From: Allomuricauda ruestringensis DSM 13258
Lineage (GTDB): Bacteria > Bacteroidota > Bacteroidia > Flavobacteriales > Flavobacteriaceae
Direction of reading: 5' to 3'
Length of the DNA stretch: 64,000 bases
NCBI RefSeq assembly: GCF_000224085.1
Contig: NC_015945.1
Location: forward strand, 3,340,501-3,404,500
Position 1 is the stretch's first letter. Each line of letters begins with the position of its first letter. The notes under the pieces were generated by a model. That model did not search any database and had not been told where the DNA came from. It saw only the letters and a program-made list of their open reading frames with translations. Made by a program: the position numbers and the translations under genes. This document shows, piece by piece, positions 24,693 to 33,668 of the stretch.

Positions 24693-26177
24693 TTAATATT
24701 TCGCGCTCTTCCCTTTGGCTTGGGTTCTTAAAATGAATGCCCTAATATCTTCGTTGGCCGATTTTAAATCTTCTTTTCTCAAATACATCATGTGACCGGA
24801 ACGGTATCCTTTAAACTCAAATCGGTCTTTCATTCTACCGCTTGGGTCTACTTGAGACATGGTATACTTGGCGGCAAAATAGGTGCAGGCACCATCGTAA
24901 TATCCCGATTGTACCAAAACGTTCAAGTATGGGTTCTGTGCCATCGCTTGACGTAGATTTTCCCTTACGTTATCATCATCATTGTCCCAAGGATGTACAG
25001 GACCGAACATGTTGTACTTAATGTCAGTTTTAAAATCAAGCTCTTCCTGCAAGTAATAATTAATAGCAGGGGTAAAGCTGTGCAACCAAGAGGTCAATTC
25101 GGGTGAGTAATCTGGTCGGGTTCCTGCCATTTTTTTATCAATTCCCAAATAACGGCTATCCAAACGCCCGATCGTGTATCCACCTTTGTCCCTCAACAAA
25201 GCTTTCCAAAAGAATTGCGTTGGTACGTCCAAATTGTGGTCAATAATGTCTTTTGCATCCAATCCAGAATAACGCGCCATTTTATCGGCAATGGCTTTAC
25301 GTTCAGATTCAGGAATAAAACCACCTTTAGCGATTGCTGGCAGTAATTCATTAATTGTGAATTCTTCCACTTCCGGCAGTACTTCCAACAAATCTTTGCT
25401 TTGAAGGTCAGACGGCAACGCCTTGTGGTGCCATGCTGCAGCGGCAAAATAAGGAAGGTTCAATGCACTGGAAACAGGGTCGTTGTCACGGAACACCTTG
25501 TAATCCGCAGGGGAAACCATGATTACGCCGTTCAAGTACATCCATTGTTGGTTTTGAAGTGCCAACGAAAGCCCCATCACTCGGGTACCTCCATAGCTTT
25601 CACCCACAATGTATTTCGGAGAGTTCCAGCGGTTGTTTCTAGAAACAAAGGTGTTCAGCCATTCCGCCAAATATTTGGTATCTGCATTGATTCCGAAGAA
25701 TTTTTTACGGTCCACTTCTTTTCCTGTTTCGGGAATGGTACGTGAATAGCCCGTGTTTACAGGATTTACGTAAACAATATCGGTTACGTCCAAAACGGAA
25801 TACGGATTTTCCTTAACGCCATAAGGCTGCACAGGGTATCCTTCATCATCAATTTTAAGGATACGCGGACCTGTGTAGGCTAAGTGCATCCAAACCGAAC
25901 CAGAACCCGGCCCTCCGTTAAAGGAAATCAATAAAGGTCTTGAAGACCTGTCTTTTACACCGTTTTTGGTGTAATACGTATAGTGCAGGGAAGCAATCGG
26001 TTCTCCCAATTCATCCCATACGGGTTGGGTTCCTGTAGTTGCGGTGTAGTCAATGTTGGAACCGTTGATGGTTACGGAATGTTGTGTGGTTACTGTGGTG
26101 TCAACGGGTAATTTTCTGCTTTGGGCAAAGGCAAGCGACGTGCAAAACGCCATGCCTAGTAGTAAGAGTTTTTTCAT
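24693..26177 (-). CDS. S10-family serine carboxypeptidase-like peptidase
   Basis: A 494-residue secreted peptidase with a signal peptide (MKKLLLLGMAFCTSLAFAQ). It has the S10 substrate-binding block SFNGGPGSGSVWMHL and the catalytic Ser in VGESYGGTR; the later LVQSGYYDGACTYFA and YRSGHMMYLR supply the expected Asp and His. Removal of C-terminal residues from peptides in the periplasm or outside is the family activity. It is a single-gene unit with its own terminator, divergent from a Gfo/Idh/MocA gene across about 140 bases. Confidence 0.93.
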   Translation of the reverse strand: MKKLLLLGMAFCTSLAFAQSRKLPVDTTVTTQHSVTINGSNIDYTATTGTQPVWDELGEPIASLHYTYYTKNGVKDRSSRPLLISFNGGPGSGSVWMHLAYTGPRILKIDDEGYPVQPYGVKENPYSVLDVTDIVYVNPVNTGYSRTIPETGKEVDRKKFFGINADTKYLAEWLNTFVSRNNRWNSPKYIVGESYGGTRVMGLSLALQNQQWMYLNGVIMVSPADYKVFRDNDPVSSALNLPYFAAAAWHHKALPSDLQSKDLLEVLPEVEEFTINELLPAIAKGGFIPESERKAIADKMARYSGLDAKDIIDHNLDVPTQFFWKALLRDKGGYTIGRLDSRYLGIDKKMAGTRPDYSPELTSWLHSFTPAINYYLQEELDFKTDIKYNMFGPVHPWDNDDDNVRENLRQAMAQNPYLNVLVQSGYYDGACTYFAAKYTMSQVDPSGRMKDRFEFKGYRSGHMMYLRKEDLKSANEDIRAFILRTQAKGKSAKY

Positions 26178-26319
26178 TTTTACGGGTTGAATTAGTCTAG
26201 TTCATAAAAATAGGGAATTTGAAGATTCTTATACAGACAAAAGCTCTGAAAATGCATGAAGGTGCATTCGATTGTTCTATTATGTGTAAATTTAATAGCG
26301 TTAACTAATTTTATATTCC

Positions 26320-27459
26320 ATGAAGAGTCTCACCCGAAGAAATTTTAACAATCTCACCGCAAAAGGCATAGGAGGTGCCGCCTTGTTGTCGTCAGCGCCG
26401 TTTGCCTGTGCCATGGGTGCCAATCAAGATAAAAAGAAGCTGGGCATTGCCCTAGTTGGACTTGGCAGTTACAGCACCTATCAGTTGGCACCTGCTTTGC
26501 AGGATACCCAACATTGTTATTTGGCAGGAATTGTTACTGGAACTCCCGAAAAGGAAAAGGTTTGGGCAGATAAATACGGTATTCCTAAAAAGAACATCTA
26601 CAATTATCAAAATTTTGATGACATTGCCAACAACCCAGAAATTGATGTGGTGTATGTGGTGCTTCCCAACAGTATGCATGCCGAATTCAGTATCCGTGCG
26701 GCACAAGCAGGCAAGCATGTAATTTGTGAAAAACCTATGGCCATTAGTGTAGCGGAATGTGATGCCATCATCAATGCATGTAAGGAAGCTGGCGTAAAAT
26801 TGGGAATGGGCTATCGCTTGCATTCTGAACCTTACACACAGCAAGTGAAGGAATTTGTTAAGGGGAAAACCTTTGGTGATATTTTGTTTGTATCTGCGGA
26901 TGCTGCCTACCGCTCCACGAGCAATACAAACCAATGGCGTTTGGACAAAAAACTTTCGGGAGGGGGTGCTTTAATGAATATGGGCGTGTATGCCGTGCAA
27001 AGTGCCATTTATGGTACGGGTGAAAATCCAATTTCGGTGGCTGCACAGGAATTTAGCACCAGACCTGAGTATTTTAAAGACACTGACGAGACCATTACGG
27101 CACAATTTGAATTCCCGAGTGGGGCAGTGGGCAACATTTCCACTTCGCACAATTTTAATGCGAATGCGATGTATGTTTCCGGGACTTCGGGATGGTTTCG
27201 GTTACAGCCTGCCAATAATTATGGTCCGTTGAGCGGGGTGACTTCTAATGGTGATGTTATTAAATTTCCGCACGAGAGCCAGCAGAAATTGCAAATGGAC
27301 GATTTTGCCCGGCACGTATTGTTCGATGAGCCCAACAAAGCGCCCGGTGAAATGGGCAAACGTGATATGATGATCGTGGAAGCCATATACAAATCCATTG
27401 CGAATGGGGGAGAGACAATTTCCTTAAATCTTGAACCTGATTTTGGGTTTGGGGGGTGA
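26320..27459 (+). CDS. Gfo/Idh/MocA-family oxidoreductase, Tat-exported
   Basis: A 379-residue NAD(P)-dependent sugar or polyol oxidoreductase-like protein. The N terminus has a twin-arginine signal (LTRRNFNNL and hydrophobic GGAALLSSAPFACA). The Rossmann part begins LGIALVGLGSYSTYQLAP, the family EKP motif is CEKPMA (catalytic Lys), and the C-terminal domain has GGGALMNMGVYAV. The usual GxGxxG appears as GLGSYS. The enzyme probably acts in the periplasm on sugar derivatives, with cofactor bound before export. A second member lies at 33669-35015. Substrate unknown. Confidence 0.92.
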   Translation: MKSLTRRNFNNLTAKGIGGAALLSSAPFACAMGANQDKKKLGIALVGLGSYSTYQLAPALQDTQHCYLAGIVTGTPEKEKVWADKYGIPKKNIYNYQNFDDIANNPEIDVVYVVLPNSMHAEFSIRAAQAGKHVICEKPMAISVAECDAIINACKEAGVKLGMGYRLHSEPYTQQVKEFVKGKTFGDILFVSADAAYRSTSNTNQWRLDKKLSGGGALMNMGVYAVQSAIYGTGENPISVAAQEFSTRPEYFKDTDETITAQFEFPSGAVGNISTSHNFNANAMYVSGTSGWFRLQPANNYGPLSGVTSNGDVIKFPHESQQKLQMDDFARHVLFDEPNKAPGEMGKRDMMIVEAIYKSIANGGETISLNLEPDFGFGG

Positions 27460-27662
27460 GTTGAGTCGATTGAAGAATTGGAGGTGTTTTTCAATTGGTA
27501 TTTAGCCGATTAATTTGTGCTTGTTGCTTTCTAAATTGACTTTGTACTTAGACCATAATGTTTAGGTTTCGCGAGACAAATATCCGTAGCCCTATCTTTC
27601 GATTCGAAAAAGTCTAAATCATTTCTCTAAAAAATCAATGGAATTAGCTAACTTCAATCAAA

Positions 27663-28208
27663 ATGAACAAAAAAGAAACTTTGGAACAACTACGTTACCC
27701 CATTGGAAAATTTGAGGTTCCTGACACCATCACAAAACATAATTTGGAGGAATGGATTTCCGTTTTGGAACAATTGCCCCAACGTTTGAGCGATTTGGTT
27801 ACTCCATTGTCCGAGGAACAACTCGAAACCCCGTATCGACCAGGGGGTTGGACGGTTCGCCAGGTGGTCCATCATATTTCCGATAGCCACCACAATAGCT
27901 ATATTCGCTTTAAATGGGCACTTACGGAAGATACTCCTACAATTAAAGCCTACGATGAAAAGGCCTGGGCCGAATTGTTCGATACCCGTACCGCACCCAT
28001 ATTAATGTCACTCTACCATTTGAGTGCCATACATGCCAAGTTGGTTTATTTGCTGAAAGGAATCTCTGAAGGAGATTTAAAAAGAAGCTTTATCCATCCC
28101 GATGGAAACCAAGAGACCACTTTGGAAGAAAACATTGCACGCTACGCTTGGCACAGCAACCATCATTTTGCCCATATTGAAAATTTGGTGGAGCGCGAAG
28201 GATGGTAG
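27663..28208 (+). CDS. YfiT/BstA-type DinB-fold protein
   Basis: A 181-residue four-helix DinB-superfamily protein. The N-terminal YPIGKFEVPD, the metal-binding histidine in VRQVVHHISDSHHNSYIRF, and the pair in AWHSNHHFAHI match the YfiT-like putative metal-dependent hydrolase/bacillithiol transferase group. A metal site of three histidines is expected. The thiol cofactor in this organism is not evident from the window. The stop lies one base from the stop of the convergent GNAT gene. The 203 bases upstream contain no other gene that I can see. Confidence 0.88.
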   Translation: MNKKETLEQLRYPIGKFEVPDTITKHNLEEWISVLEQLPQRLSDLVTPLSEEQLETPYRPGGWTVRQVVHHISDSHHNSYIRFKWALTEDTPTIKAYDEKAWAELFDTRTAPILMSLYHLSAIHAKLVYLLKGISEGDLKRSFIHPDGNQETTLEENIARYAWHSNHHFAHIENLVEREGW

Positions 28209-28209
28209 G

Positions 28210-28752
28210 TCATAGGGTCTTGGTAAGAATCCACATAGCTTTTTCGTTTGGCCTTGCGCCCGGAAAAGGAATTTCGCTATCTCTTTTGATGATATATCCG
28301 TTTTTTTGATAGAAATGAACGGGATTTCCTTTTTGCATGGCATCCAGCCAAACGTACTTTTTGTTCCGTTTTCTCGCGATGTCTTCAATAAACAAAAGCA
28401 CCTGTTTGCCTATTCCTTTACCGGAGTGTTCTTTCAGCAAATAAATTTTCTCAGCTTTCAGTGCATCTGAATCTGCAATTTCATCAATGCCACAGTTTTT
28501 TACCAATTTAAGGATGCCAACATTTTTATTGTTTTGTTGAATCAGATAGTTGAGTGCATTGGGGTCCTGAAGTTCGCGTTCAACAACTTCTTTGGTCAGT
28601 CCATACGAAATATAGGGTGTTGGATCTTCGTTCTCCCAAAGATGCAGGTAATGCTCGCAGTACGATTTTACACCAACGGTCAAATATTCATTTAAGTTAT
28701 CTTGGGTAACGGGCTCCAAGATTACCTTGTTTTTTTGAATAGTGAGGGTCAT
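28210..28752 (-). CDS. GNAT-family N-acetyltransferase
   Basis: A 180-residue acyl-CoA-dependent acetyltransferase. The acetyl-CoA pyrophosphate loop is visible as LKEHSGKGIGKQVL (Q/RxxGxG/A-type), followed by WLDAMQKGNPVHFYQKNGY, the motif B region typical of GNAT enzymes. The acceptor is unknown. It is 14 bases downstream of the thioredoxin-like gene on the same strand, so cotranscription is likely. Confidence 0.9.
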   Translation of the reverse strand: MTLTIQKNKVILEPVTQDNLNEYLTVGVKSYCEHYLHLWENEDPTPYISYGLTKEVVERELQDPNALNYLIQQNNKNVGILKLVKNCGIDEIADSDALKAEKIYLLKEHSGKGIGKQVLLFIEDIARKRNKKYVWLDAMQKGNPVHFYQKNGYIIKRDSEIPFPGARPNEKAMWILTKTL

Positions 28753-28766
28753 TCTTTACTACGATG

Positions 28767-29327
28767 TTAGATGTTGGTCCATTTAATATTACAGCCGAGA
28801 CTCGGCTTTTGCTCGGAATCTGCAGCTTTGCCATCCAGAACGGCATCCATTGCACTTTTAAGGTCAGCTCCTGTTAGTGGAACGTCATTGCCAGGCCTTG
28901 AATCGTCGAGTTGACCTCGATACACTAAGGTCATTTCAGCATCAAAGAGATAAAAGTCGGGAGTACAGGCAGCATCGTATGCCTTTGCCGTTACTTGTGT
29001 TTCATCATACAAATAGGGGAACGTATAGCCATCCTTTTTGGCTTTTTCTTTCATTAAATGCGGGGCATCCTGTGGATAGTTTTCCACATCGTTGCTGGAA
29101 ATGGCGACAAAGGCAATCCCTTTTCCCTGATATTCTTTTGCCAACTTTACGATCATCGGGTTTACATGAACCACAAAAGGGCAGTGGTTGCAGATAAACA
29201 TGATTACGGTTCCTTTTTCTCCTTTCAACTCGTCCAAAGAGCGTTTTTTATCGGAAACGGTGTCCAATAGTTCAAAGTTTGGAGCCTTGGTTCCCAAGGG
29301 AAGCATGTTGCTGGGAGTTCTAGCCAT
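28767..29327 (-). CDS. Thioredoxin-like/AhpC-TSA family protein
   Basis: A 186-residue thioredoxin-fold protein without a signal peptide. Start MARTPSNMLPLGTKAPNFEL is typical of AhpC/TSA proteins, the active site is FICNHCPFVVHV (C-x-x-C), and the cis-Pro loop AACTPDFYLFD carries a further Cys. The C-terminal LGCNIKW is shared by this subgroup of redoxin proteins. A thiol-disulfide or peroxidase role is expected; the partner is unknown. Confidence 0.9.
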   Translation of the reverse strand: MARTPSNMLPLGTKAPNFELLDTVSDKKRSLDELKGEKGTVIMFICNHCPFVVHVNPMIVKLAKEYQGKGIAFVAISSNDVENYPQDAPHLMKEKAKKDGYTFPYLYDETQVTAKAYDAACTPDFYLFDAEMTLVYRGQLDDSRPGNDVPLTGADLKSAMDAVLDGKAADSEQKPSLGCNIKWTNI

Positions 29328-29376
29328 TGTTCTTAAATTTTAGGATTGCACTACATATATGGTAAAAATAAAAAAA

Positions 29377-29398
29377 CGACCTGCAAAAATACAGGTCG
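29377..29398 (-). terminator. Terminator of the DUF3276 gene
   Basis: Stem CGACCTG / CAGGTCG with an 8-base loop; the minus strand continues with a run of T. It separates the PUR-like gene from the thioredoxin-like gene downstream. Confidence 0.85.
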
Positions 29399-29422
29399 CT
29401 TAATTTTTTTAAGGAATTGTTT

Positions 29423-29794
29423 TTAGATGTCGTCGAAACTTACATCGGTAAAGTTGCCTGACGCAGCCCCGTTTTCACTAAAGTTTTCTTCGTCCTTTTT
29501 AAAGTCTTTTTGATGGCGTTCGGAGATAACCTCGGTACCTTTTTCGTCAATAATGTAATCCATCATCTCTTCCATAATCTCACGGAAAGCACTGAAATCT
29601 TCTTTGTACAGATAAATTTTGTGCTTTTTGTAGTGGAAAGAACCATCGTCGTGGGTAAACTTTTTACTTTCGGTGATGGTAAGGTAGTAATCTCCGGCCT
29701 TGGTACTTCTTACATCAAAAAAATAGGTTCTTCTTCCTGCTCTTAAGACTTTCGAATAAATCTCTTCCTGATCCATTGTATCTTTCTGGCCCAT
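29423..29794 (-). CDS. PUR-family nucleic acid-binding protein (DUF3276)
   Basis: A 123-residue protein of the DUF3276 family, related to PUR-alpha single-stranded DNA/RNA-binding repeats. The PUR-like core is IYSKVLRAGRRTYFFDVR followed by DYYLTITESKK and HKIYLYKEDFSAFREIMEEM. An acidic, flexible tail (about 88-123) ends the protein. M7 is an alternative start. Cytoplasmic; targets unknown. Confidence 0.9.
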   Translation of the reverse strand: MGQKDTMDQEEIYSKVLRAGRRTYFFDVRSTKAGDYYLTITESKKFTHDDGSFHYKKHKIYLYKEDFSAFREIMEEMMDYIIDEKGTEVISERHQKDFKKDEENFSENGAASGNFTDVSFDDI

Positions 29795-29869
29795 ATGGTA
29801 TAGTGTATTTAGTACTATGTTGAATTATGTCTTCAAAAATGTAAAAAAAAAGCTAATTCAGCAACTTTT

Positions 29870-31624
29870 TTATGAATCTTTACCCGAGAGTTGATTGATG
29901 TAGAGGTCTTTGTAATACCCTTCGGTATTGTTCAATTCCTCGTGGGTACCCTCTTGAATGATGCTACCGTTGTCCAACACAATGATTTTATCGGCATTCT
30001 TGGCAGATGATACCCTGTGACTTACAATAAGTGTGGTTTTACTTTCCGAAACCCGCTTTAGGTTGTTCAGTATTTCCTCTTCCGTTTCGGTATCCACCGC
30101 GGATAGGCAATCATCAAAAAGATAGATTCTAGGGTCTTTTAAGAGGGCGCGGGCGATGGAAACACGTTGTTTTTGACCACCACTAAGTGTGATGCCACGT
30201 TCTCCCAAAATAGTTTGGTATTTTTTCGCAAAGCCTTCAATATTTTTATGTACTACTGCTTTTTTGGCTACTTCCACAATATCATCGTGAGTTGCATTTT
30301 CGTTTCCAAAACGGATGTTGTTCTCAATGGTGTCCGAAAACAAGAATGCATCTTGCGGAACGGCACCAATGGAACTTCTTAAACTGTCTAGATTTAGCTC
30401 TTGGACCGGAACACCATCAATCAAAACTTCTCCCGAAGATGTATCGTACAAGCGGGCCACCAAATCCAATATCGTTGATTTCCCTGCCCCTGTTTTCCCT
30501 AAAATAGCCACAGTTTGACCAGCTTCCACCGTAAATGAAACATCTTTGAGAGCAGTTATGTTGGTGTCTTCGTAAGTAAAGGTCACATTTCTGAACTCAA
30601 TACCACCAGTAATTGGGGTCGGTGTTTTTACTTGGTTTTTAATGGAAGGCTCTTCCTTTAAAAATTCGTTTATTCTTTTTTGGGAAGCCTCCGCCCTTTG
30701 CACTATAGATGTAAGCCACCCCACAACGGCAACAGGCCATGTAAGCATATTTACATAAAGAATAAACTCGGCAATGATCCCAATGGTCTCAATTTCCCCA
30801 TTTATGTATTGCCGTCCACCTATGTAAATCACAAACACATTACTGATACCGATCAATAAAATCATTAAAGGAAAGAACCAAGCGTTCACTTTGGCCAAGG
30901 CCATGCTGGTATCTTTTCCATCTTGCGCCAATCCACGAAGCTCTGTATTTATTCGGGGCTCAATGCTGTATGCTTTTATTACTGAAATCCCCGAAAAGGA
31001 TTCTTGCGTAAAAGTGGACAGGGTGGACAAATATTCTTGGACCTTGGTGCTTCTTTTATGGATTATTTTACTGATTTGATAAATTAAAACAGATAAAATA
31101 GGCAACGGAAGCAAGGTATAGGCCGCTAGGGTAGGGGCCTTTATAAACATTAGGGGTATCAAGCACACAAAAAGCGTTAAGGTTTGTATACCGTACATAA
31201 TGGCAGGGCCACCGTACATACGAACTTGGTTGATATCCTCACTGATTCGGTTCATTAAATCCCCGATCCTGTTTTTTTTGTAAAAATTAAGGCTAAGGAG
31301 TTGATAATGGTCAAAAACCTCATTCTTCAAATCATATTCAATGTAACGGGACACATTAATGATGGTCTGTCGCATCAAAAAAGTAAAAAGCCCAGAAAGG
31401 ATGGCCGCTCCGACGATAATCAGAATATACTGTAACAATAATCCCTTGGCATCCGAAAGGCTGATCACGTCTGACGCAAAGTCTTCGACTGCCTGTATGG
31501 ATTTGTTCACATACGATGGCATTACCAAGGAAAAAATACGTGCAATTATGGTAATCAAGACCCCCAAAAAAAGTTTGAGCCAATATTTTTTAAAATATTT
31601 ATTAAGGTGTTTCAGTTCCTTCAT
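29870..31624 (-). CDS. ABC transporter, fused permease and ATPase
   Basis: A 584-residue half-transporter of the MsbA/MDR exporter type. The N-terminal transmembrane domain (about 1-320) has six helices, beginning WLKLFLGVLITIIARIFSLV. The ATPase domain (about 340-584) has Walker A LGKTGAGKST, a Q-loop AVPQDAFLFSD, signature LSGGQKQR and Walker B IYLFDDCLSAVD with a Switch His in VSHRVSS. The unusual DDC in place of DE after Walker B keeps an acidic residue but puts Asp where most ABC proteins have the catalytic Glu. It probably works as a homodimer exporting lipids or hydrophobic compounds. Substrate unknown. Confidence 0.93.
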   Translation of the reverse strand: MKELKHLNKYFKKYWLKLFLGVLITIIARIFSLVMPSYVNKSIQAVEDFASDVISLSDAKGLLLQYILIIVGAAILSGLFTFLMRQTIINVSRYIEYDLKNEVFDHYQLLSLNFYKKNRIGDLMNRISEDINQVRMYGGPAIMYGIQTLTLFVCLIPLMFIKAPTLAAYTLLPLPILSVLIYQISKIIHKRSTKVQEYLSTLSTFTQESFSGISVIKAYSIEPRINTELRGLAQDGKDTSMALAKVNAWFFPLMILLIGISNVFVIYIGGRQYINGEIETIGIIAEFILYVNMLTWPVAVVGWLTSIVQRAEASQKRINEFLKEEPSIKNQVKTPTPITGGIEFRNVTFTYEDTNITALKDVSFTVEAGQTVAILGKTGAGKSTILDLVARLYDTSSGEVLIDGVPVQELNLDSLRSSIGAVPQDAFLFSDTIENNIRFGNENATHDDIVEVAKKAVVHKNIEGFAKKYQTILGERGITLSGGQKQRVSIARALLKDPRIYLFDDCLSAVDTETEEEILNNLKRVSESKTTLIVSHRVSSAKNADKIIVLDNGSIIQEGTHEELNNTEGYYKDLYINQLSGKDS

Positions 31625-31756
31625 AAAAAGGGAAAATGGTGATTTTTAAGGTAAATGTACAGCGACAATCCCGCAAATATATACCATACCACACAAAGTA
31701 AACGTTATAAAACTGATAAGAAAACAACTTTGGTAGGTAAGATTCAAATATAAGAT

Positions 31757-31764
31757 TACTTTTG
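31757..31764 (+). promoter_or_regulatory. Putative -7 element of nusB
   Basis: TACTTTTG matches TAnnTTTG, 41 bases before the nusB start. A TTTG at 31729-31732 is 24 bases upstream, slightly beyond usual spacing. Confidence 0.45.
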
Positions 31765-31805
31765 CGGAGTGAAAGCCAAACAATGACTTTAAAAGTTCTT
31801 TAAAC

Positions 31806-32753
31806 ATGCTTACCCGAAGGCACATCAGAGTAAAAGTAATGCAATGCATCTATGCATTGGTGCAATCCAAGGATGATTCCTTGCAAAAACAAGAAAAGTT
31901 TTTGAGAGTTAGTATAGAAAACATGTACGTTCTATACCTTTTGATTTTAAGCCTCTTGGCCGAACTCCATCGTTTGGCGGAAAAACATACGAGCCACGCT
32001 TCCAAAAAATATGTGGCCACTGAAGAAGACAATTACCCCGATCCTGAAAAGTTTGTAAAAAACCGATTGCTCTTACAATTGGTGAACAACGAGGTTTTGA
32101 AAAACGAACTGTCCAAACGTAAGTTGGACAATTGGTACATGAATGATGAGTATGTGAAAATCATTCATAAAGCCGTTATTTCCAGCGATGTTTACAAAGC
32201 GTACATGTCTAATGAAGCGGATAGCTATGCGGATGACCGGAATGTTGTTATTCAACTGTTCAAGGAAATTATAGCGCCAAACGAAAAAATTTACGATTAC
32301 TTTGAGGACGATAAGTTGACTTGGGTGGATGATTTTCCCATTGTGAACACCTTTTTGGTAAAGCGTTTAAAAAAGGCCAAACCAGATTCCGGGGACCGTT
32401 TCTTTTTACCAGCTTTGCTGAAGGACCAACAGGATATGGATTTCGCCAACGAACTGTTGACTAAAACTTTGCTCAACGATGCCAAATGGGAAAAGGAAAT
32501 CGAAGGTAAAACACCCAATTGGGATAACGACCGTATCGCGGAGATAGATTCCATTATTTTAAAAATGGCCATTTGCGAACTGCTCAACTTCCCTTCCATA
32601 CCAGAAAAAGTAACCTTGAACGAGTATTTGGAAATAGCCAAAGAGTACTCCACACCAAAGAGTAGCATCTTTATAAATGGAGTTTTGGACAAGCTTGCAA
32701 AAGAGTATAAATCAGATGGTAGGCTTCAAAAAATAGGCAGAGGTTTGCAATAA
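31806..32753 (+). CDS. nusB: Transcription antitermination protein NusB, long form
   Basis: RNA-binding partner of NusE in rRNA antitermination. The 315 residues are about twice the length of proteobacterial NusB. The N-terminal helix (LTRRHIRVKVMQCIYAL) and the C-terminal half (about 210-305, RIAEIDSIILKMAICELL and VTLNEYLEIAKEYSTPKS) form the recognisable NusB fold, while about 150 residues between are an insertion with acidic and helical character. Long NusB proteins are typical of flavobacteria. A promoter for the next gene overlaps its 3' end. Confidence 0.93.
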   Translation: MLTRRHIRVKVMQCIYALVQSKDDSLQKQEKFLRVSIENMYVLYLLILSLLAELHRLAEKHTSHASKKYVATEEDNYPDPEKFVKNRLLLQLVNNEVLKNELSKRKLDNWYMNDEYVKIIHKAVISSDVYKAYMSNEADSYADDRNVVIQLFKEIIAPNEKIYDYFEDDKLTWVDDFPIVNTFLVKRLKKAKPDSGDRFFLPALLKDQQDMDFANELLTKTLLNDAKWEKEIEGKTPNWDNDRIAEIDSIILKMAICELLNFPSIPEKVTLNEYLEIAKEYSTPKSSIFINGVLDKLAKEYKSDGRLQKIGRGLQ

Positions 32754-32773
32754 ACAATAATTCCTTAATTTTG
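32744..32773 (+). promoter_or_regulatory. Promoter of the DUF1573 gene
   Basis: TTTG (32744-32747), 18 bases, TAATTTTG (32766-32773), 18 bases before the ATG at 32792. The -33 box lies in the last codons of nusB. An in-frame upstream start at 32771 would fall inside the -7 box and is rejected. Confidence 0.65.
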
Positions 32774-32791
32774 GAAAAACAAATTTTAATC

Positions 32792-33268
32792 ATGAAAAGA
32801 ATAACAACAATTTTAAGTTTGATCATGGTAGTCGCCATTATGGGCGTATCATGCAAGGACAAAGCATCAAAAAAAATAGTTGCTGACAACGTTGAAAGTG
32901 CTGTGGACAGAGATGAAGCAGCTAAAAATGTTCCCGTAATGACCTTTGAGAAAACTGAACACGATTTCGGTACAATCCAAAGAGGAACTCCACAGGAAAC
33001 AACTTTTACATTTACCAATACAGGCAATGCTCCTTTGATCATTACAAATGCTAAAAGTAGCTGTGGTTGTACCGTACCAAACCCTCCAAAAGACCCTATT
33101 GCACCAGGAGATACCGGAGAGTTGTTGGTTAAGTTCAACGGATCAGGTCAAAACCAGGTTACAAAAACAATTACCGTAAACGCAAATACAGCTAAAGGTT
33201 CAGAAATATTGAGAATCAAGGCATTTGTTCAAGCACCAGGAGCTACACCAGCTGGTCCTGTTAAATAA
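32792..33268 (+). CDS. DUF1573 lipoprotein
   Basis: A 158-residue lipoprotein with signal MKRITTILSLIMVVAIMGVS ending at the lipobox Cys of GVSC. The DUF1573 domain (about 45-145) is an Ig/MSP-like beta-sandwich: FEKTEHDFGTIQRG, FTFTNTGNAPLIITNA, then SSCGCTVP, and KTITVNANT. The SCGCT motif is the family hallmark. A Pro/Ala-rich tail ends the protein. It lies 13 bases before yajC, in a nusB-DUF1573-yajC order common in flavobacteria. Exact role unknown. Confidence 0.92.
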   Translation: MKRITTILSLIMVVAIMGVSCKDKASKKIVADNVESAVDRDEAAKNVPVMTFEKTEHDFGTIQRGTPQETTFTFTNTGNAPLIITNAKSSCGCTVPNPPKDPIAPGDTGELLVKFNGSGQNQVTKTITVNANTAKGSEILRIKAFVQAPGATPAGPVK

Positions 33269-33281
33269 TTAAAAGACCTAA

Positions 33282-33575
33282 ATGGAAAATATAGGACAGT
33301 TTTTACCGCTGATATTGATTTTTGCCGTGGCGTATTTTTTTATGATTCGCCCGCAGATGAAACGTCAGAAGGATGAGAAAAAATTCGCTTCGGAGATAAA
33401 AAAGGGTGATAAAATCATCACCAAAAGTGGGTTGCACGGCAAAATCGTGGAATTGAACGACAAGGATTTTTCCTGTGTCATCGAAACCATGGCCGGCCGC
33501 TTAAAGTTTGACCGTTCTGCCATTTCTATGGAAATGAGCAAAAAGTTGAACGCTACCCCCGCCGAAAAGAAGTAA
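33282..33575 (+). CDS. yajC: Preprotein translocase subunit YajC
   Basis: A 97-residue component of the SecDF-YajC complex in the inner membrane. One N-terminal membrane helix (FLPLILIFAVAYFFMI) is followed by the family motif RPQMKRQKDEKKF, and the cytoplasmic domain shows GDKIITKSGLHGKIVELND. It shares a transcript with the DUF1573 gene and ends before a strong terminator. Confidence 0.95.
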   Translation: MENIGQFLPLILIFAVAYFFMIRPQMKRQKDEKKFASEIKKGDKIITKSGLHGKIVELNDKDFSCVIETMAGRLKFDRSAISMEMSKKLNATPAEKK

Positions 33576-33600
33576 GCGAAAATATATACATTAAATTTTA

Positions 33601-33636
33601 AAACGTCCCTTGAAAATTAAACTTCAAGGGACGTTT
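33601..33636 (+). terminator. Terminator of the nusB-yajC region
   Basis: A perfect 14-bp stem AAACGTCCCTTGAA / TTCAAGGGACGTTT with an 8-base loop, followed by a long T-run. Confidence 0.93.
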
Positions 33637-33668
33637 TTTTTGTATCTTTTTCCAAATTTTGAAACAAT

